Shown here piece by piece: positions 11,968 through 23,700 of a stretch of 64,000 nucleotides of DNA. Position 1 is the stretch's first letter. Each line of letters starts with the position of its first letter. The translations under genes were made by a program, and so were the position numbers. This DNA comes from Chrysaora quinquecirrha (Eukaryota; Cnidaria; Scyphozoa; Semaeostomeae; Pelagiidae): the NCBI GenBank assembly GCA_014526335.1, contig JACTAT010000006.1:2062738-2126737 (forward strand), in the 5' to 3' direction. The notes under the pieces are model-generated. The model saw nothing but the letters and a program-made list of their open reading frames with translations. It had not been told where the DNA came from and did no database searches.

Positions 11968-12842
11968 CTAAAACAAGCAGAAAACATTAATCATTATCTA
12001 ATGCTGTTTGGCTGCACTGAGGTAGTCAGGGGGCCAAAAAGGGAGGGTGAAAGGGTGTGGTAAACCAAAATTAGGGCATGGTTATTATAAAAGAGATATC
12101 CTATGGAGTAAGAGGTATCCTAGTGAGGGCCTTTAAGAGGCAGAGTGGGCCAATGCAATCCTATGGGGCCTTTTCACAGGCCCCTTCACAGCCTAGGCCC
12201 CAGACCATTGGACCCCCCTCTCAATGGTACTGATCCTAGGACAATTTCACATTAGGTCATATACAAATTCTATCTTGGTGATGGCCAGGGGGACTGCCCC
12301 CTATGCACCCTTTTGCCACTTTTGGGAATTCTAGGTTATGATGGTTAAATTCTTTGGTTGTATACAAGTTATGCAACTATAATGCAAAATCCACTACTAA
12401 TTGATAACCACAGAGGATTAGAAGAAAGCAAAGTTATTGTTTGCTGCATTTTTTAGGTATTTGTGGCTTTTAAATTTTAAGAAGCTATGATGATGATGGT
12501 AATGTGATCATGGTCATGGCTTACTTAGGTGTCTTAAAACATAATTAAAGGGAAGTTAAAAGAATACAAGTTTTCAAAGCCTTTAAAATGAATTAGATAT
12601 TGTTTATAAAACTTTCAAACGACGCAACAAGCTATCCAGGTGGACATGGGTCAAATAGAAACCTGTCTGTGTCACCATGGAGAGACAGAATATCGCATGG
12701 CATGTAGCAAAGTAGATAAGTGGGCATAATAGAATCATTTTACCGCAAAATGCTCATGTGATGAGCTCGTAGTTTATCATTCATCCCAGAATTTTGGGGT
12801 GTTGTAGTTTAAAGGTTTATCAGTTTATTTGAAACCTATCAT
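11968..12842. other. No coding sequence recognised
   Basis: Should contain the start-codon exon and promoter of the minus-strand carrier or the intron leading to them. No convincing short coding exon with a phase-2 donor was found. Confidence 0.4.
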
Positions 12843-14164
12843 ACCATGCTTTATAGCACCTTGAAATAAATTAAATTTCTTGAAATATATTAAAATGCAT
12901 TCAAATAAACTATAGATTATTTACATCAACAGAAGTCTGATAATCAATTAATGAACAATTTAAGTACTTCTCATCACAATTCAAGTGCTTTGTGGTACTT
13001 TTCAGTACTTTGTGGTACTTCTTGCAACTTGAGGGTACTTCTCGGTACTTTATGGTACTTCTCAGTACTTTATGGTAACCCGTCAGTACATTGTGGTACT
13101 TGTCGGTACATTGTGGTAATCGTCTGTACTTTGTAGTACTTCTCAGTACTTTGTGGTACTTGTCAGTACTTTTTGGTACTTGTCAGTACTTGTTGGTACT
13201 TCTCAATACTCTGTGGTACTTCTCCGTACTATGCAATTACTTGTCAGTACTTTGTGGTACTTCTTGCTACTTGAGGGTACTTCTCGGTACTTCTTGGTAC
13301 TTGTCAGTACTTTATGGTATTCGTCAGTACTTTGTGGTCCTTCTCGGTACTTCATGGTACTTGTCAGTACTTTGTGGTACTTCTCAGTACTTGTTGGTAC
13401 TTCTCAGTACTCTGTGGTACTTGTCCGTACTTGTTGGTACTTCTCAGTACTTTGTGGTCCTTCTCGGTACTTCATGGTACTTGTCAGTACTTTGTGGTAC
13501 TTGTCAGTACTTTGTGGTACTTCTCAGTACTTCATGGTACTTCTCAGTACTTTGTGGTACTTTTCGGTACTTCATGGTACTTGTCAGTACTTTGTGGTAC
13601 TTCTCAGTACTTTGTGGTACTTCTCGGTACTTCATGGTACTTGTCGGTACTTTGTGGTCCTTTTCGGTATTTTGTGGTACTTGTCAGTACTTTGTGGTAC
13701 TTCTCAGTACTTTGTGGTACTTCTCGGTACTTCATGGTACTTCTCAGTACTTTGTGGTCCTTTTCGGTACTTCATGGTACTTGTCAGTACTTTGTGGTAC
13801 TTTTCGGTACTTCATGGTACTTGTCAGTACTTTGTGGTACTTGTCGGTACTTTGTGGTACTCCGTCTGTACTTTGTGGTACTTGTCAGTAGTTTGTGGTA
13901 CTTTTCAGTACTCTGTGATACTTCTCCGCACTTTGTGGTACTTTTCCGTGCTTTGCGGTACTTATCCCTACTTTATGGTACTTATCCGTACTTTATGGTA
14001 CTTATCCGTACTTTATGGTACTTGTCAGTACTTTGTGGTACTTCTCAGTACTTTGTGGTACTTCTCGGTACTTCATGGTACTTGTCAGTACTTTGTGGTA
14101 CTTGTCAGTACTTTGTGGTACTTCTCAGTACTTTGTCTTACTTTTCAGTACTTTGTGGTACTCT
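12843..14164. repeat. 20-bp minisatellite array with a 120-bp unique leader
   Basis: From about 12963 to 14163, some 60 copies of a 20-bp unit made of two 10-bp halves, GTACTTTGTG and GTACTTCTCA, with scattered substitutions. All three plus frames stay open for hundreds of codons (13091-13891, 13153-14199, 13314-14330) because 20 bp is not a multiple of three and the unit has no stop; every frame reads the same 20-residue cycle in a different register. I regard these frames as artefacts. The leader at 12843-12960 is repeated almost exactly at 17310-17430 in front of a shorter array. Confidence 0.95.
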
Positions 14165-14556
14165 GTGTGCGTCAACACTCTACAAACATAGTTACCTAAG
14201 AAATAATATTTTAGAATCGAATGATAGACTACTATCCCACTTGGAGAAGACTTATAATGGCCTTGCTGGTCTTATTTTTGTCATTTTGATAGTCAATGTG
14301 CGTCAACACTCTACAAAAATAGTTACCTAACGAATAATATTTTAGAATCGAATGAAAGACTACTATCCCACTTGGAGAAGACTTATAATGGCCTTCCTGG
14401 TCTTATTTTTGTCATTTTGATAGTCAATGTGCGTCAACACTACAAAAATAGTTACCTAACGAATAATATTTATGATAGACATGCATCCCACTTGGAGAAG
14501 ACTTATAACTGTGTTGCTGGCCTTATTTTGTCATTTGGATAATCGATGTGTGTCAA
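14165..14556. repeat. 131-bp tandem repeat, three copies
   Basis: The start GTGCGTCAACACT recurs at 14167, 14298 and 14429, a 131-bp period. Each unit includes GTTACCTAA, ATAGACTACTATCCCACTTGG and CTTATTTTTGTCATTT-like blocks. The third copy has small deletions. The array abuts the 20-bp minisatellite directly. Confidence 0.92.
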
Positions 14557-14757
14557 TTAATTAGATACAGTAGATACGCACTTCTTTTTCTTGAAATAGC
14601 AACCATTGAGATTCGCTTCCATTCCATTCCCCCTATGGGCAGGAATATTTTGAGTAGTTTATGCTTTGTAGTTGACATAAATCATTCTACCAATAAAACG
14701 ATTTACACGATAAAATGGGATAATGCTGTTAATATTACTATTAACAGCGAAAATGTT

Positions 14758-15510
14758 TTGACATACTTAAAAGCTTATAAGTATAAAGGCTATAAACGTC
14801 AGAAAGGCAAAAATCTACTAGAGATATTAGCCAAATAATACCAAAACATATTTATTGCGAATGAAATGATATACTTGTCATTAATTTGCTTTAAACATTT
14901 TACCTGTTAACATACTTAATTAGGGCATGTCTCAACAGTTATAAACCAGAAAGGCAAAAGCGACTAAAGAGCCAAACAGTACCAAAAATGTCTATTCTAC
15001 AAGTGACGTACTAGTGTTAAATTTGCTTTAAATATTTTACCTGTTAACATACTTAATTAGGTCATGTCTCAACAGTTATAAACTAGAAAGACAAAAGCGA
15101 CGAAAGAGCCAAACAGTACCAAAAATGTCTATTCTAAAAGTGACGTATTAGTCTTGAATTTGCTTTAAATATTTTGCCTGTTAACATACTTAATTAGGTC
15201 ATGTCTCAACAGTTATAAACTAGAAAGACAAAAGCGACGAAAGAGCCAAACAGTACCAAAAATGTCTTTTCTAAAAGTGACGTATTAGTCTTGAATTTGC
15301 TTTAAATATTTTACCTGTTAACATACTTAATTAGGTCATGTCTCAACAGTTATAAACCAGAAAGGCAAAAGCGACTAAAGAGCCAAACAGTACCAAAAAT
15401 GTTTATTCTACATGACGTACTAGTCTTGAATTTGCTTTAAATATTTTACCTGTTAACATGCTTGATAAGGTTATGTCTCAACAGTAATAAACCAGAAAGA
15501 CAAAAAATAT
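14758..15510. repeat. About 137-bp tandem repeat, five copies
   Basis: The block TTAACATACTTAATTAGG followed by CATGTCTCAACAGT recurs near 14918, 15053, 15189, 15327 and, diverged, 15461. The first and last copies are the most diverged, the inner ones nearly identical, as expected from unequal exchange. Confidence 0.9.
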
Positions 15511-15639
15511 TGGACAAGCCCAGCAAGTACCAAAACTTGTCTATGAGGAATGAGATACTGTCTTTTTTCACATTCAATAGTATACCTGCTAAGTACTGTG
15601 GTAGCATCCTTAAGCATCACAAAGTTGGGCATATCCCTA

Positions 15640-16035
15640 TATGTACTAAATACAGCTATATACTCAATATACAGCTGTACACCGAAGTATAGTTAAATAC
15701 ATTTTTTGCACCATAAACGCAGCCATATGCGTTTATGCACAAGGTACATCTAAATACCCAATGTACAGCTGTATACCGTAGTATACTTAAATACATTGTA
15801 TGCACCATAAACGCAGCCATATGCATATATGCACAAGATACATCTATATATACTCAATGTACAGCTGTATACCGTAGTATACTTAAATACATTGTGTGCA
15901 CCATAAACGCAGCCATATGCATATATGCACAAGATACATCTATATATACTCAATGTAGAGCTGTATACCGTAGTATGCTTAAATACAGTGTATGCACCAT
16001 AAACGCAGCCATATGCGTATATGCACAAGGGAAGT
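15640..16035. repeat. About 95-bp tandem repeat, four copies
   Basis: The block GCACCATAAACGCAGCCATA recurs near 15708, 15800, 15899 and 15994, with ACAGCTGTATACCG between. It is nearly free of stops, giving open frames on both strands (15735-16049 plus, 15750-16028 minus) that are repeat artefacts. Confidence 0.9.
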
Positions 16036-16769
16036 GGAAAGGAATGTAATTATGGTCCCTTGCTTATGTCAAAAGAAAAAACATGGCTCAGTGCTGGAGA
16101 TGAATGCTCCCCACTTGCATCCACAATGCCGAGACAATGTGGCTGAGGCGTCGCATTTTACGGTGGTTCCCGTTACAGGAAATTGCTATTCTCCCGTGAA
16201 TCTTCGGCCAGCCAAGGGGGTGGGACTATCCGGCCCCCAGACCATGTGCTTACGCTTGGATATCCCGCTAGCTTCCGACTCACACACTGAACAGTTATGT
16301 GATGACATCGTCTTTATACTGATAGAATTTCTTCAAGTAATTCAGGGAATTGTGGAAAAATAATTTTCGCGCATGTCGCTACTTTTTTGACTCTCGGACT
16401 TCTGTTCGAAGGTCAAATTGGCAATTGATAATTACCATGAGAGATACTTACAATATAAAATTGATGAATTTCTCCGGAATTTCTTCAAATGTTTTCACGA
16501 AGTGGGTGTCAGTGCATCGGCCCTTACCTGAATTTCAAACTACCACTATGCATCCGTGATTGGATCACAAAAGTCTTTTTAAGTCTAGATTTATAATTCT
16601 CACATGTTCGTTTTATTTGAATATGACATAGTTACATGAATTTTTTTATTTTTTTCATTTTGGGAGACGCGCTGTACCTAATGGGTTGTCAACGAATGTT
16701 GCTTTAGATGTTATCCCTTCCACCTTTTCAATTGCGAAGGAGGGGGCCATGGTTTGGTTTTGGATGGAT
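16036..16769. other. No gene recognised
   Basis: Mixed unique sequence with short open frames on the plus strand (for example 16350-16559 and 16686-16880) and no recognisable domain. Confidence 0.4.
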
Positions 16770-17285
16770 TTCAATTTTATTTGTAGAATAAAGAGCCTAA
16801 AACAATGTATAATTAATAATATAAAAACTTTATTCTACACGACCCAAGAAAAGCAAAGCTTATCTAGCTTGGGCCGTTAACAAAACAAAATAGAGTAAGA
16901 TTCTAAGAATTCTATTTTGCAACACTTGTAGCTGTTTTATATACTTAGTTGCAGCTAAACCGTAAGCTTCAAAAGCATAGCTTATTTTAGATAGGACAAG
17001 TCAATCATATAGTGTTAACAGACATTCTGTAGGAACAAAATGTCTGACCTTTGCAAAAATGGACGAGAATTTTACGATTTCGTTTTTGATTTTATCGACA
17101 TGTTGCTCCCAAGTCAGATTCTTGTCCAATATGATTCCAAGATATTTAATATTAGATACTTGTTTTAATTCATCCCCCATAGCTACTTGCAATGAGTTAT
17201 TTGTTAAAGAAGCCTTGGAAGGTGAAAAGATAGTATAATTTGTTTTACTCGTATTTACCATAAGTTTAGGGCATGGAGCGCCGAA
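16770..17285 (-). pseudogene. 5'-truncated LINE fragment (end of RT plus 3' UTR)
   Basis: On the minus strand, 17261-17001 encodes a piece aligning to the LINE ORF2 after the catalytic domain: KTNYTIFSPSK, IKYLGIILDKNLTWEQHVDKI and CLLTLYD parallel [29 protein letters not shown] and CLTTLYD of the 4-9 kb copy. Its 3' UTR follows, with the same CCCAAG/CTTGGG hairpin (16843-16848 with 16868-16873) and a second 12-bp stem (16782-16793 with 16828-16839). Extreme 5' truncation is typical of LINE retrotransposition. It is a different, diverged subfamily member. Confidence 0.88.
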
Positions 17286-17304
17286 GGCTTTTCGGGGAGC
17301 ACTG

Positions 17305-17608
17305 AAATATATCCACCTTGAAATAAATTAAATTTCTTGAAATATATTAAAATGCATTCACATAAATTATAGATCATTTACATCAACAGAAATCTGATAA
17401 TCAATTAATGAACTTCTCATCAAAATTCAAGTACTTTGTGGTACTTGTTAGTACTTTGTAGGACTTGGCGATACATTTTGATACTCGTCTGTACTTTTTA
17501 GTTCTTCTCCATACTTTGTGGTACTTGTCAGTACTTGTTGGTACTTCTCAGTACTTTGTGGTCCTTCTCGGTACTTCATGGTACTTGTCAGTACTTTGTG
17601 GTACTTCT
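17305..17608. repeat. Second copy of minisatellite module
   Basis: The leader at about 17310-17430 matches 12843-12960 (ACCTTGAAATAAATTAAATT..., CTGATAATCAATTAATGAAC). It is followed by about nine units of the same GTACTT-based 20-bp repeat, ending near 17608, about 170 bp before the cortactin start codon. A shared leader plus repeat points to one dispersed element carrying its own array. Confidence 0.9.
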
Positions 17609-17781
17609 TAGGAATTTGTACGAATGTGATAAGTCTAATTTGAAGCAAGTCTATGAAAGTCACAGGGAAACAAAACATTTTGGGCAGTGCTTCCGTCTTT
17701 CTCTTTGGGAAAAGTTTTCAAGACTTTCCACTTTCGTCATTTTGAGTTTTCCTTCATCGATTTCTCCCAATTTTACGCAAA

Positions 17782-20700
17782 ATGTGGCGGGCTGGCAATG
17801 ATATAAAGATGGATACTGCTGCTGATGATGATGAGTGGGAAACTGATCCAGATTTTGTCGTAAGTTAGACACTTTGCATTGAATTTTACTAGGTAGTATA
17901 CCGGTAGGCCTTTTGAGTTTCGTCTCACTTTCGGGCCTAGGATCGTGATCGTCCCCAGGGAAAGTTGTGAACTACAGAATTGTGCACACTGAAAACAATA
18001 GAAAACAAAAGATAACAAAAGAAAGCGAACAATAGACCTCCCAACCATCAACGAAACCACCTATTGACCAAAATATCCTATTATCATCAGTCATTCTAGA
18101 TTCCATCATTCCTACATACATAAAGATAGGTATACGGTATTTGGCGTTGTCATGCATTTTTATAAATGCAGGAAGGTGGCATCATGGTCTAATCCAGCTA
18201 GCTTTGGTGCCAGGAAATTAGTGAGGTCAGCAAAGAACCTGTCAGAAAAAATCTCAGATTCGTTTCGGGGTTGGGGCTGAACAACTGAAGAGTATTTGAT
18301 TATGTTATGATCTTATGACATACTATTGTGTTCAAAATTTTTGGAGGGCCCACCACCCCTGCTTGCAAGAGCCCTGGGTCAGAGCTCAAGCCCCAGCCAT
18401 GATAGTGTTACAGCCATGGGCAAGGTCTTGTTAGTTAATCTACTTCTGACATCCTAGCAACTGGCCCTTAAAACTCAATTTCACCTTGAAGGTGAAGGTG
18501 AAGGTGATATGGTGTTTTAGCACCAGTCGCTAAGATCTCAGTAGTAGGTTAACTAATCGAGACCTCAACCCTGGCTTGGACGCTACCGTGGCTGGGCTCG
18601 AACCCTGACCACACTGAGCTTCTGACCCCATGAGTCAGCTGGATTACACCACGACGCCACAGCACCTTCACCAATGTAAGTAGTATATCAATGTTTTTTT
18701 ACATTTCAGAATGATGTAAGTGAAGAGCAGCAAAGATGGGGTGCAAAAACAGTTGAAGGCTCTGGACATCAAGGGTCGTTAAGGTATTTTCGCATTTACA
18801 TAGCTGGTACTTTAGTTTTCACCTAAATCAATTTTTTTTTCAGTAAGTTTGGTTCTCAAGTTGTCAAACAACCATTGCCTGACTGAATGTAATTGAAAAT
18901 CTATGTTGATTTAGATTGTGTGGGGAAGTGGCACACCCACTTGCCTCAGAATCGTAACACTGTGGGGGAAGTCTCATTGGGATCACTTTTCACATCCATT
19001 CAAAAAATTCTATCTATCCTTCAAAGGTCATTTAATTGGTATCCAGGGTATATGTTCTAGATTAGCGGTTTTTGAGCAAAAGCTGAAGAAACCTGCATTA
19101 CCAATTAAATTCTGAATTGTTTCCTTTCCCGTTGTTTTTTATAATGCAAGATTATATTACTTGTGCACCAAACTTTCTTGTACAGGGCGGTTTGTGACAA
19201 ATAGATGTCCCCAGATTGTCTGAGCTATGGACATTCAACTATAATAATAATAATAAGAATAATGACTTTATTTAAATGTCAAGGTATTTAACATTTCTAC
19301 TAATTGGGGACACTGTCAGTTATTACCCCAGAATTCTGGGTACTCATTTACCAACCTGAGAAGGATGGACAGCTGAGTTGACTGTAGAAAGTGGAAAGTG
19401 GTCCCAACGAGATTCGAACCCACAACCTTAGGAGAATCGTGAGACGAGCCCCTTGACCACTAAGCCACACCACATATGAACACTATTGACGTCAATATGT
19501 AACAATTTGTTTTTTATCTTTCTCCAGTATGGATCAGCTGAGAAAGGGTGTTACTGAAGACCATTCAAAGCTAAAAGAAGGTATTATAATACTTCTATGC
19601 TAAATAAGACCATGGACTTGTGGACCTTACAAACCAGTCTGTTTTGGTCTGAGACATATGGGTCCAGGTTATTTACTAGTAACCCTCTGGGATGGATAGT
19701 CAACCCCCTAAGGATGGTTTTTGGGGTTCAAAATAATGATGCTCAGCTGCAGCTGTGTAAAATGCCTAACCAATCTTTCACAAAAATCCTCTCTGGAAAA
19801 ATATTTCTCAATTTTTGTAAAAATGAATATTACAAGCTCTTACTGTCCATCACAGTGTACCTAGATAACCTATCTAACAGAGTCTAATTTGAGTTACATT
19901 TTAGAGTTTTTCTATTAAGTTTTGTTGAAGTATAATACAAATTTTGCTCTTTTACAGGGGACATGGACCCAACGTAAGTATCCTGACTCTCTAACTCGAA
20001 AAAGTATTCTAAATGCTCTCTAGTTTATTCAAATTTTCTTTAAAAAGTCTCATTTGCAGTTACAGTTTGATATTATCTCAAGTTGCACTTTAAAATGGAT
20101 GCCTATTATAGCTTTGCGGCTTCAACCTGCTTTCCACCCGTATTTTGCGTCTGGCTTACAGATTTTGCAATCCTTTTTCTACGGTTTGCGGCTTTAGAAT
20201 AAGTTGCATCTTGCTAACAAGGAATGGGTGTGAAAAGGCTTCTGTAGCGCTAGAAAAGAAAGTTAGAAAAGTTACCAAGTGACCAAGAGAACAAACGACC
20301 AGATAAATGTGGATTGACTATCCAATCCATTATCGGCCACGAGTAATGTTAATGGGTCACAGTGTAGTGATTTATTTCATTACAGTATCAGTGTGATGCC
20401 TACTATTTTTGGTATTGCTGATTAATACGTAGATGTAGATGTAGGCGGACTGCGGCTCTGAGCTGATTTTTCGTGGCTTCTGAAACCCTGATAAAAGGCT
20501 TCGTTTAGTGTGATATTTGACAGTGGCGTTCCCAGACTAAAAATACCGGGCTGGACAAAAATTCTTGGGGATTTGGGGACGTAGCCCCCGGGAAAATTTT
20601 TTGGGGCCACGCCCTTCAAATGCTCGGAAAGGGTGGCCAACGCCCATTCTAAATCGTCCTAAGATGAAAAAGAAGCAAGCAAAGATCAACTGTTTACTAC

Positions 20701-23700
20701 TAACTTGCAAAAATTATCCCACTGACAGATATAACAACGACGTAACAACGACGAAAAGTTTTTGAAATTTACTGCATTCAAAAATTAAAGACCATGTTTT
20801 TGTGACAGTCTTTTTGATTACTAACAGCACAAAATCATGCGATGTTTCACAGGATGCCACTGTGACTGGTAAAGTTGCGCTGATTTTCACCAATGCATAC
20901 AACGTCGGGAGAAGTGAGCTCATTCCACTTTTGCTGAAAATCTTGCCCCCCAGTGAATATTATTACGGATTTGGAAGAATTGGAAAGTCGATGTTTGAGA
21001 GAACTGGGGTCCACCCCGTGGTGACGCCACTGAATTTGAATTGTTTATTGTGTCTTGTAGAAAAACTGGTACCTATGGGTATGGTGGAAAGTATGGTGTT
21101 CAGAAAGACAGGGTTGATCAGGTAAGTCTTTGAGTAGACTTATTACATTCGTCGTAGTCTACGCTCCTCCACACCCCACCATCCCGCTCCACTCTGAGGA
21201 AACAGCTGTATGTTGTTGTAGTTGTTGAGAGCTGTTTCCGAAAGGGTGGGAGGAAGGTAATAAGTCTAGTCTTTGAGTTGTACAAAACTTCAAGAAAACA
21301 GAAAGGATGAAAGATGAAAAAAGCTTTTTAATTATTGCCTACGTTTTTTCCGCTGTTTTTGGTTTTCAAATTGTTCCAATTTCAATTGGGGCTACTGAAT
21401 ATTCCGTTTTCAAGTCGTGGGAATTTCTAATTGCTTTCTGGCAAAAGTGAATACCGTATTCTTATGATAGGGAAGCCTGCGCGTTACAGTGTTGTACAGT
21501 TTTCGAATTGTCCTTGAATTGTGTGAATGTAGTCTTTCTAAGTGGTGTGTATAGACATGAGGTATTGAATTTATTGCATATTGGTGAACAGAATCCAAAC
21601 ATGCTCTGGAAACTTATCTCAAACATTGTTTTCTTTGACAGACTGCGGCTGATTGGAATTATGAGGGAAAGACTGACAAGCATGCCTCTCAGAAAGGTAG
21701 GAGATGTGTAACTATCGTATAGTCATTCTTTCTTTTAAGACCCCGTTTATACTATGCCGGTATGAGACGAATACGGTACAAAACTATACCGTTTTGGCCT
21801 TGCGTCTACACTATACCGGCACAGTTTTGGTATGAATACGGTACGAAATGAGTACGATACGCTAACCGGCTTCATCTGAAAATGGCATAGTGTAAACGCC
21901 TGAATACGGTACAATTTGATGCCGTTTTGCTGAATCAATGAGAGGAAAAACAATTACTCTTTGTTCTTGTTGACATGAAACAATAGATTTCACACAAAAA
22001 CCGATGATCTTGCTCGTCGTATTCATTTCATACCGGCATAGTATAAACGGGGACTCCCAATCCCCCATCCGGTAGTATCAAATCATTCCGTATTTATTTC
22101 ATACCAGCATAGTGTAAACGGGCCTAAGTCTCTCCGTGTATCTCTGCTGCTCAGATGCAGACACATTTCTGCCTGTACTAGGCGTGATAATTGCCACTTA
22201 TCATGACAAGCATTTGATATTTATTAGGGCCAAGTTTCGGGAGAGATCCGTCTCCCATCATCAGGCAATGACGAATTGTGGTTTCTCTTCTTATTGCCTG
22301 ATGATGGGAGATGGATATCTCTCGAAACTTTGCCCTAATAATATCACAGGCTTGTCATGATAAGTGGCGATTATTATGTCTAATACTGTGTCAGATGCGG
22401 CCTTGATAAGTTGGAATATATTTTCATATACGCCTGATCTCCAAGATCGTAAGAATCAACGTTGTGTTGCATATAGTTGTAGCTATACAGTTAGTAGATA
22501 TTTGATATCTTCCCTTGCAGATTATGCAACTGGTTTTGGTGGCAAATACGGTGTTCAGAAGGACAGAGTTGACCAGGTACTCTTTCAATTTCTTTTCCTT
22601 TAAGAGTTTGGTCAGCCTTTTGCAGATGTAGCTATTTACAAGGGTAAATGCTCTCTTAAAATAAAATGATGTTGTGTGTCTTTGCAGTCTGCTGTTGGAT
22701 TCGAGTACGAAGGAAAACTGACAAGCATGCTTCGCAAAAAGGTTAGTTTCTAGCTTTCAACTGGAAATGACTAACAGTTTAATCTTGTGTTCGTACTGTA
22801 TCTACAATCTTGCGCAAAGTTGCTTGAGCGGTGTTGAAGGTGCTGTGACGTCGTGGCCTAATCCAGCCTGCTCGTGGTATCAGAAGCTCAAGCGAGGTCG
22901 AGTTTCGTGCCCCAGCTACGGTAGCGTCACAGCCAGGGTCGCGGTCTCGATAATTAACCTACTACTGAGATCCTGGCGACTGGCAAGGGTTTCAAGCTGT
23001 TTTTTAGAAGGGTAGGGGGTGATAAGTTGGTGAAAAATCGCTTATAAAATAAGAAACAAGCAGGCTGAAATTGAAGCCAAGAGTTCTTATGAAAGGCGTG
23101 TATTTTTTAACCTAAGCAATTATTGATTATTTCATTTAGATTATTCAACTGGTTTTGGAGGAAAGTATGGTGTACAGAAAGACCGACAGGATAAGGTAAA
23201 ACGAGAGGCTTAGTGTAATCCCTGGAGCTGTTCGTGGTCGCAGTTAGCTTCATTCGTAATAAAGTAGACTTATAACATCTGGAAATGATTACGTAATATT
23301 GCGAGAACAGCTAGACTTATTGGTAAGTCCCAGTTATCGCTCATGAAATCGAGACAACATATTGAGATTGCTTGAACTAGTTTTGAGCCTCCAGCATCTC
23401 GATTCAATAGCGATAAAAACGACTCAAGTAATAAGTCTAAGTAACAGGCCAGATAGACTAATAACATTCCTCCCAATCTTTCAGAAGCAGCTACTCACCA
23501 CGACTTAATAGGGGAATTAGTTAGCGAGCTATTCTGTGTCACAACTGCAATAAAGTAATTGCTGTTTCCTCCAGAGTCGAGGAGCAGTTGGAGCTGGGTG
23601 GTTGAGGTGTGGAGGTGCGTATACTATGACTAATGTTGTTAGTCTACCGGGCAGAAAAAGGCTGTTCCCCGTAATATAATTTTAGCTTATATTTTCTTCT

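Noticed and set aside
12963..14163. CRISPR-like array
   Set aside because: Direct repeats without unique spacers, in an intron-bearing animal genome; it is a minisatellite.
13091..14330. Three long overlapping plus-strand open frames (266, 348 and 338 codons)
   Set aside because: They are the same 20-bp minisatellite read in three frames, with no signal peptide, conserved domain or splice context.
15735..16049. Open frames on both strands with repeated peptides
   Set aside because: Created by the 95-bp tandem repeat, which happens to lack stops.
19411..19467. Functional tRNA gene
   Set aside because: A- and B-boxes are good, but the acceptor stem is not formed and an AT-rich tail and family copies mark it as a SINE.
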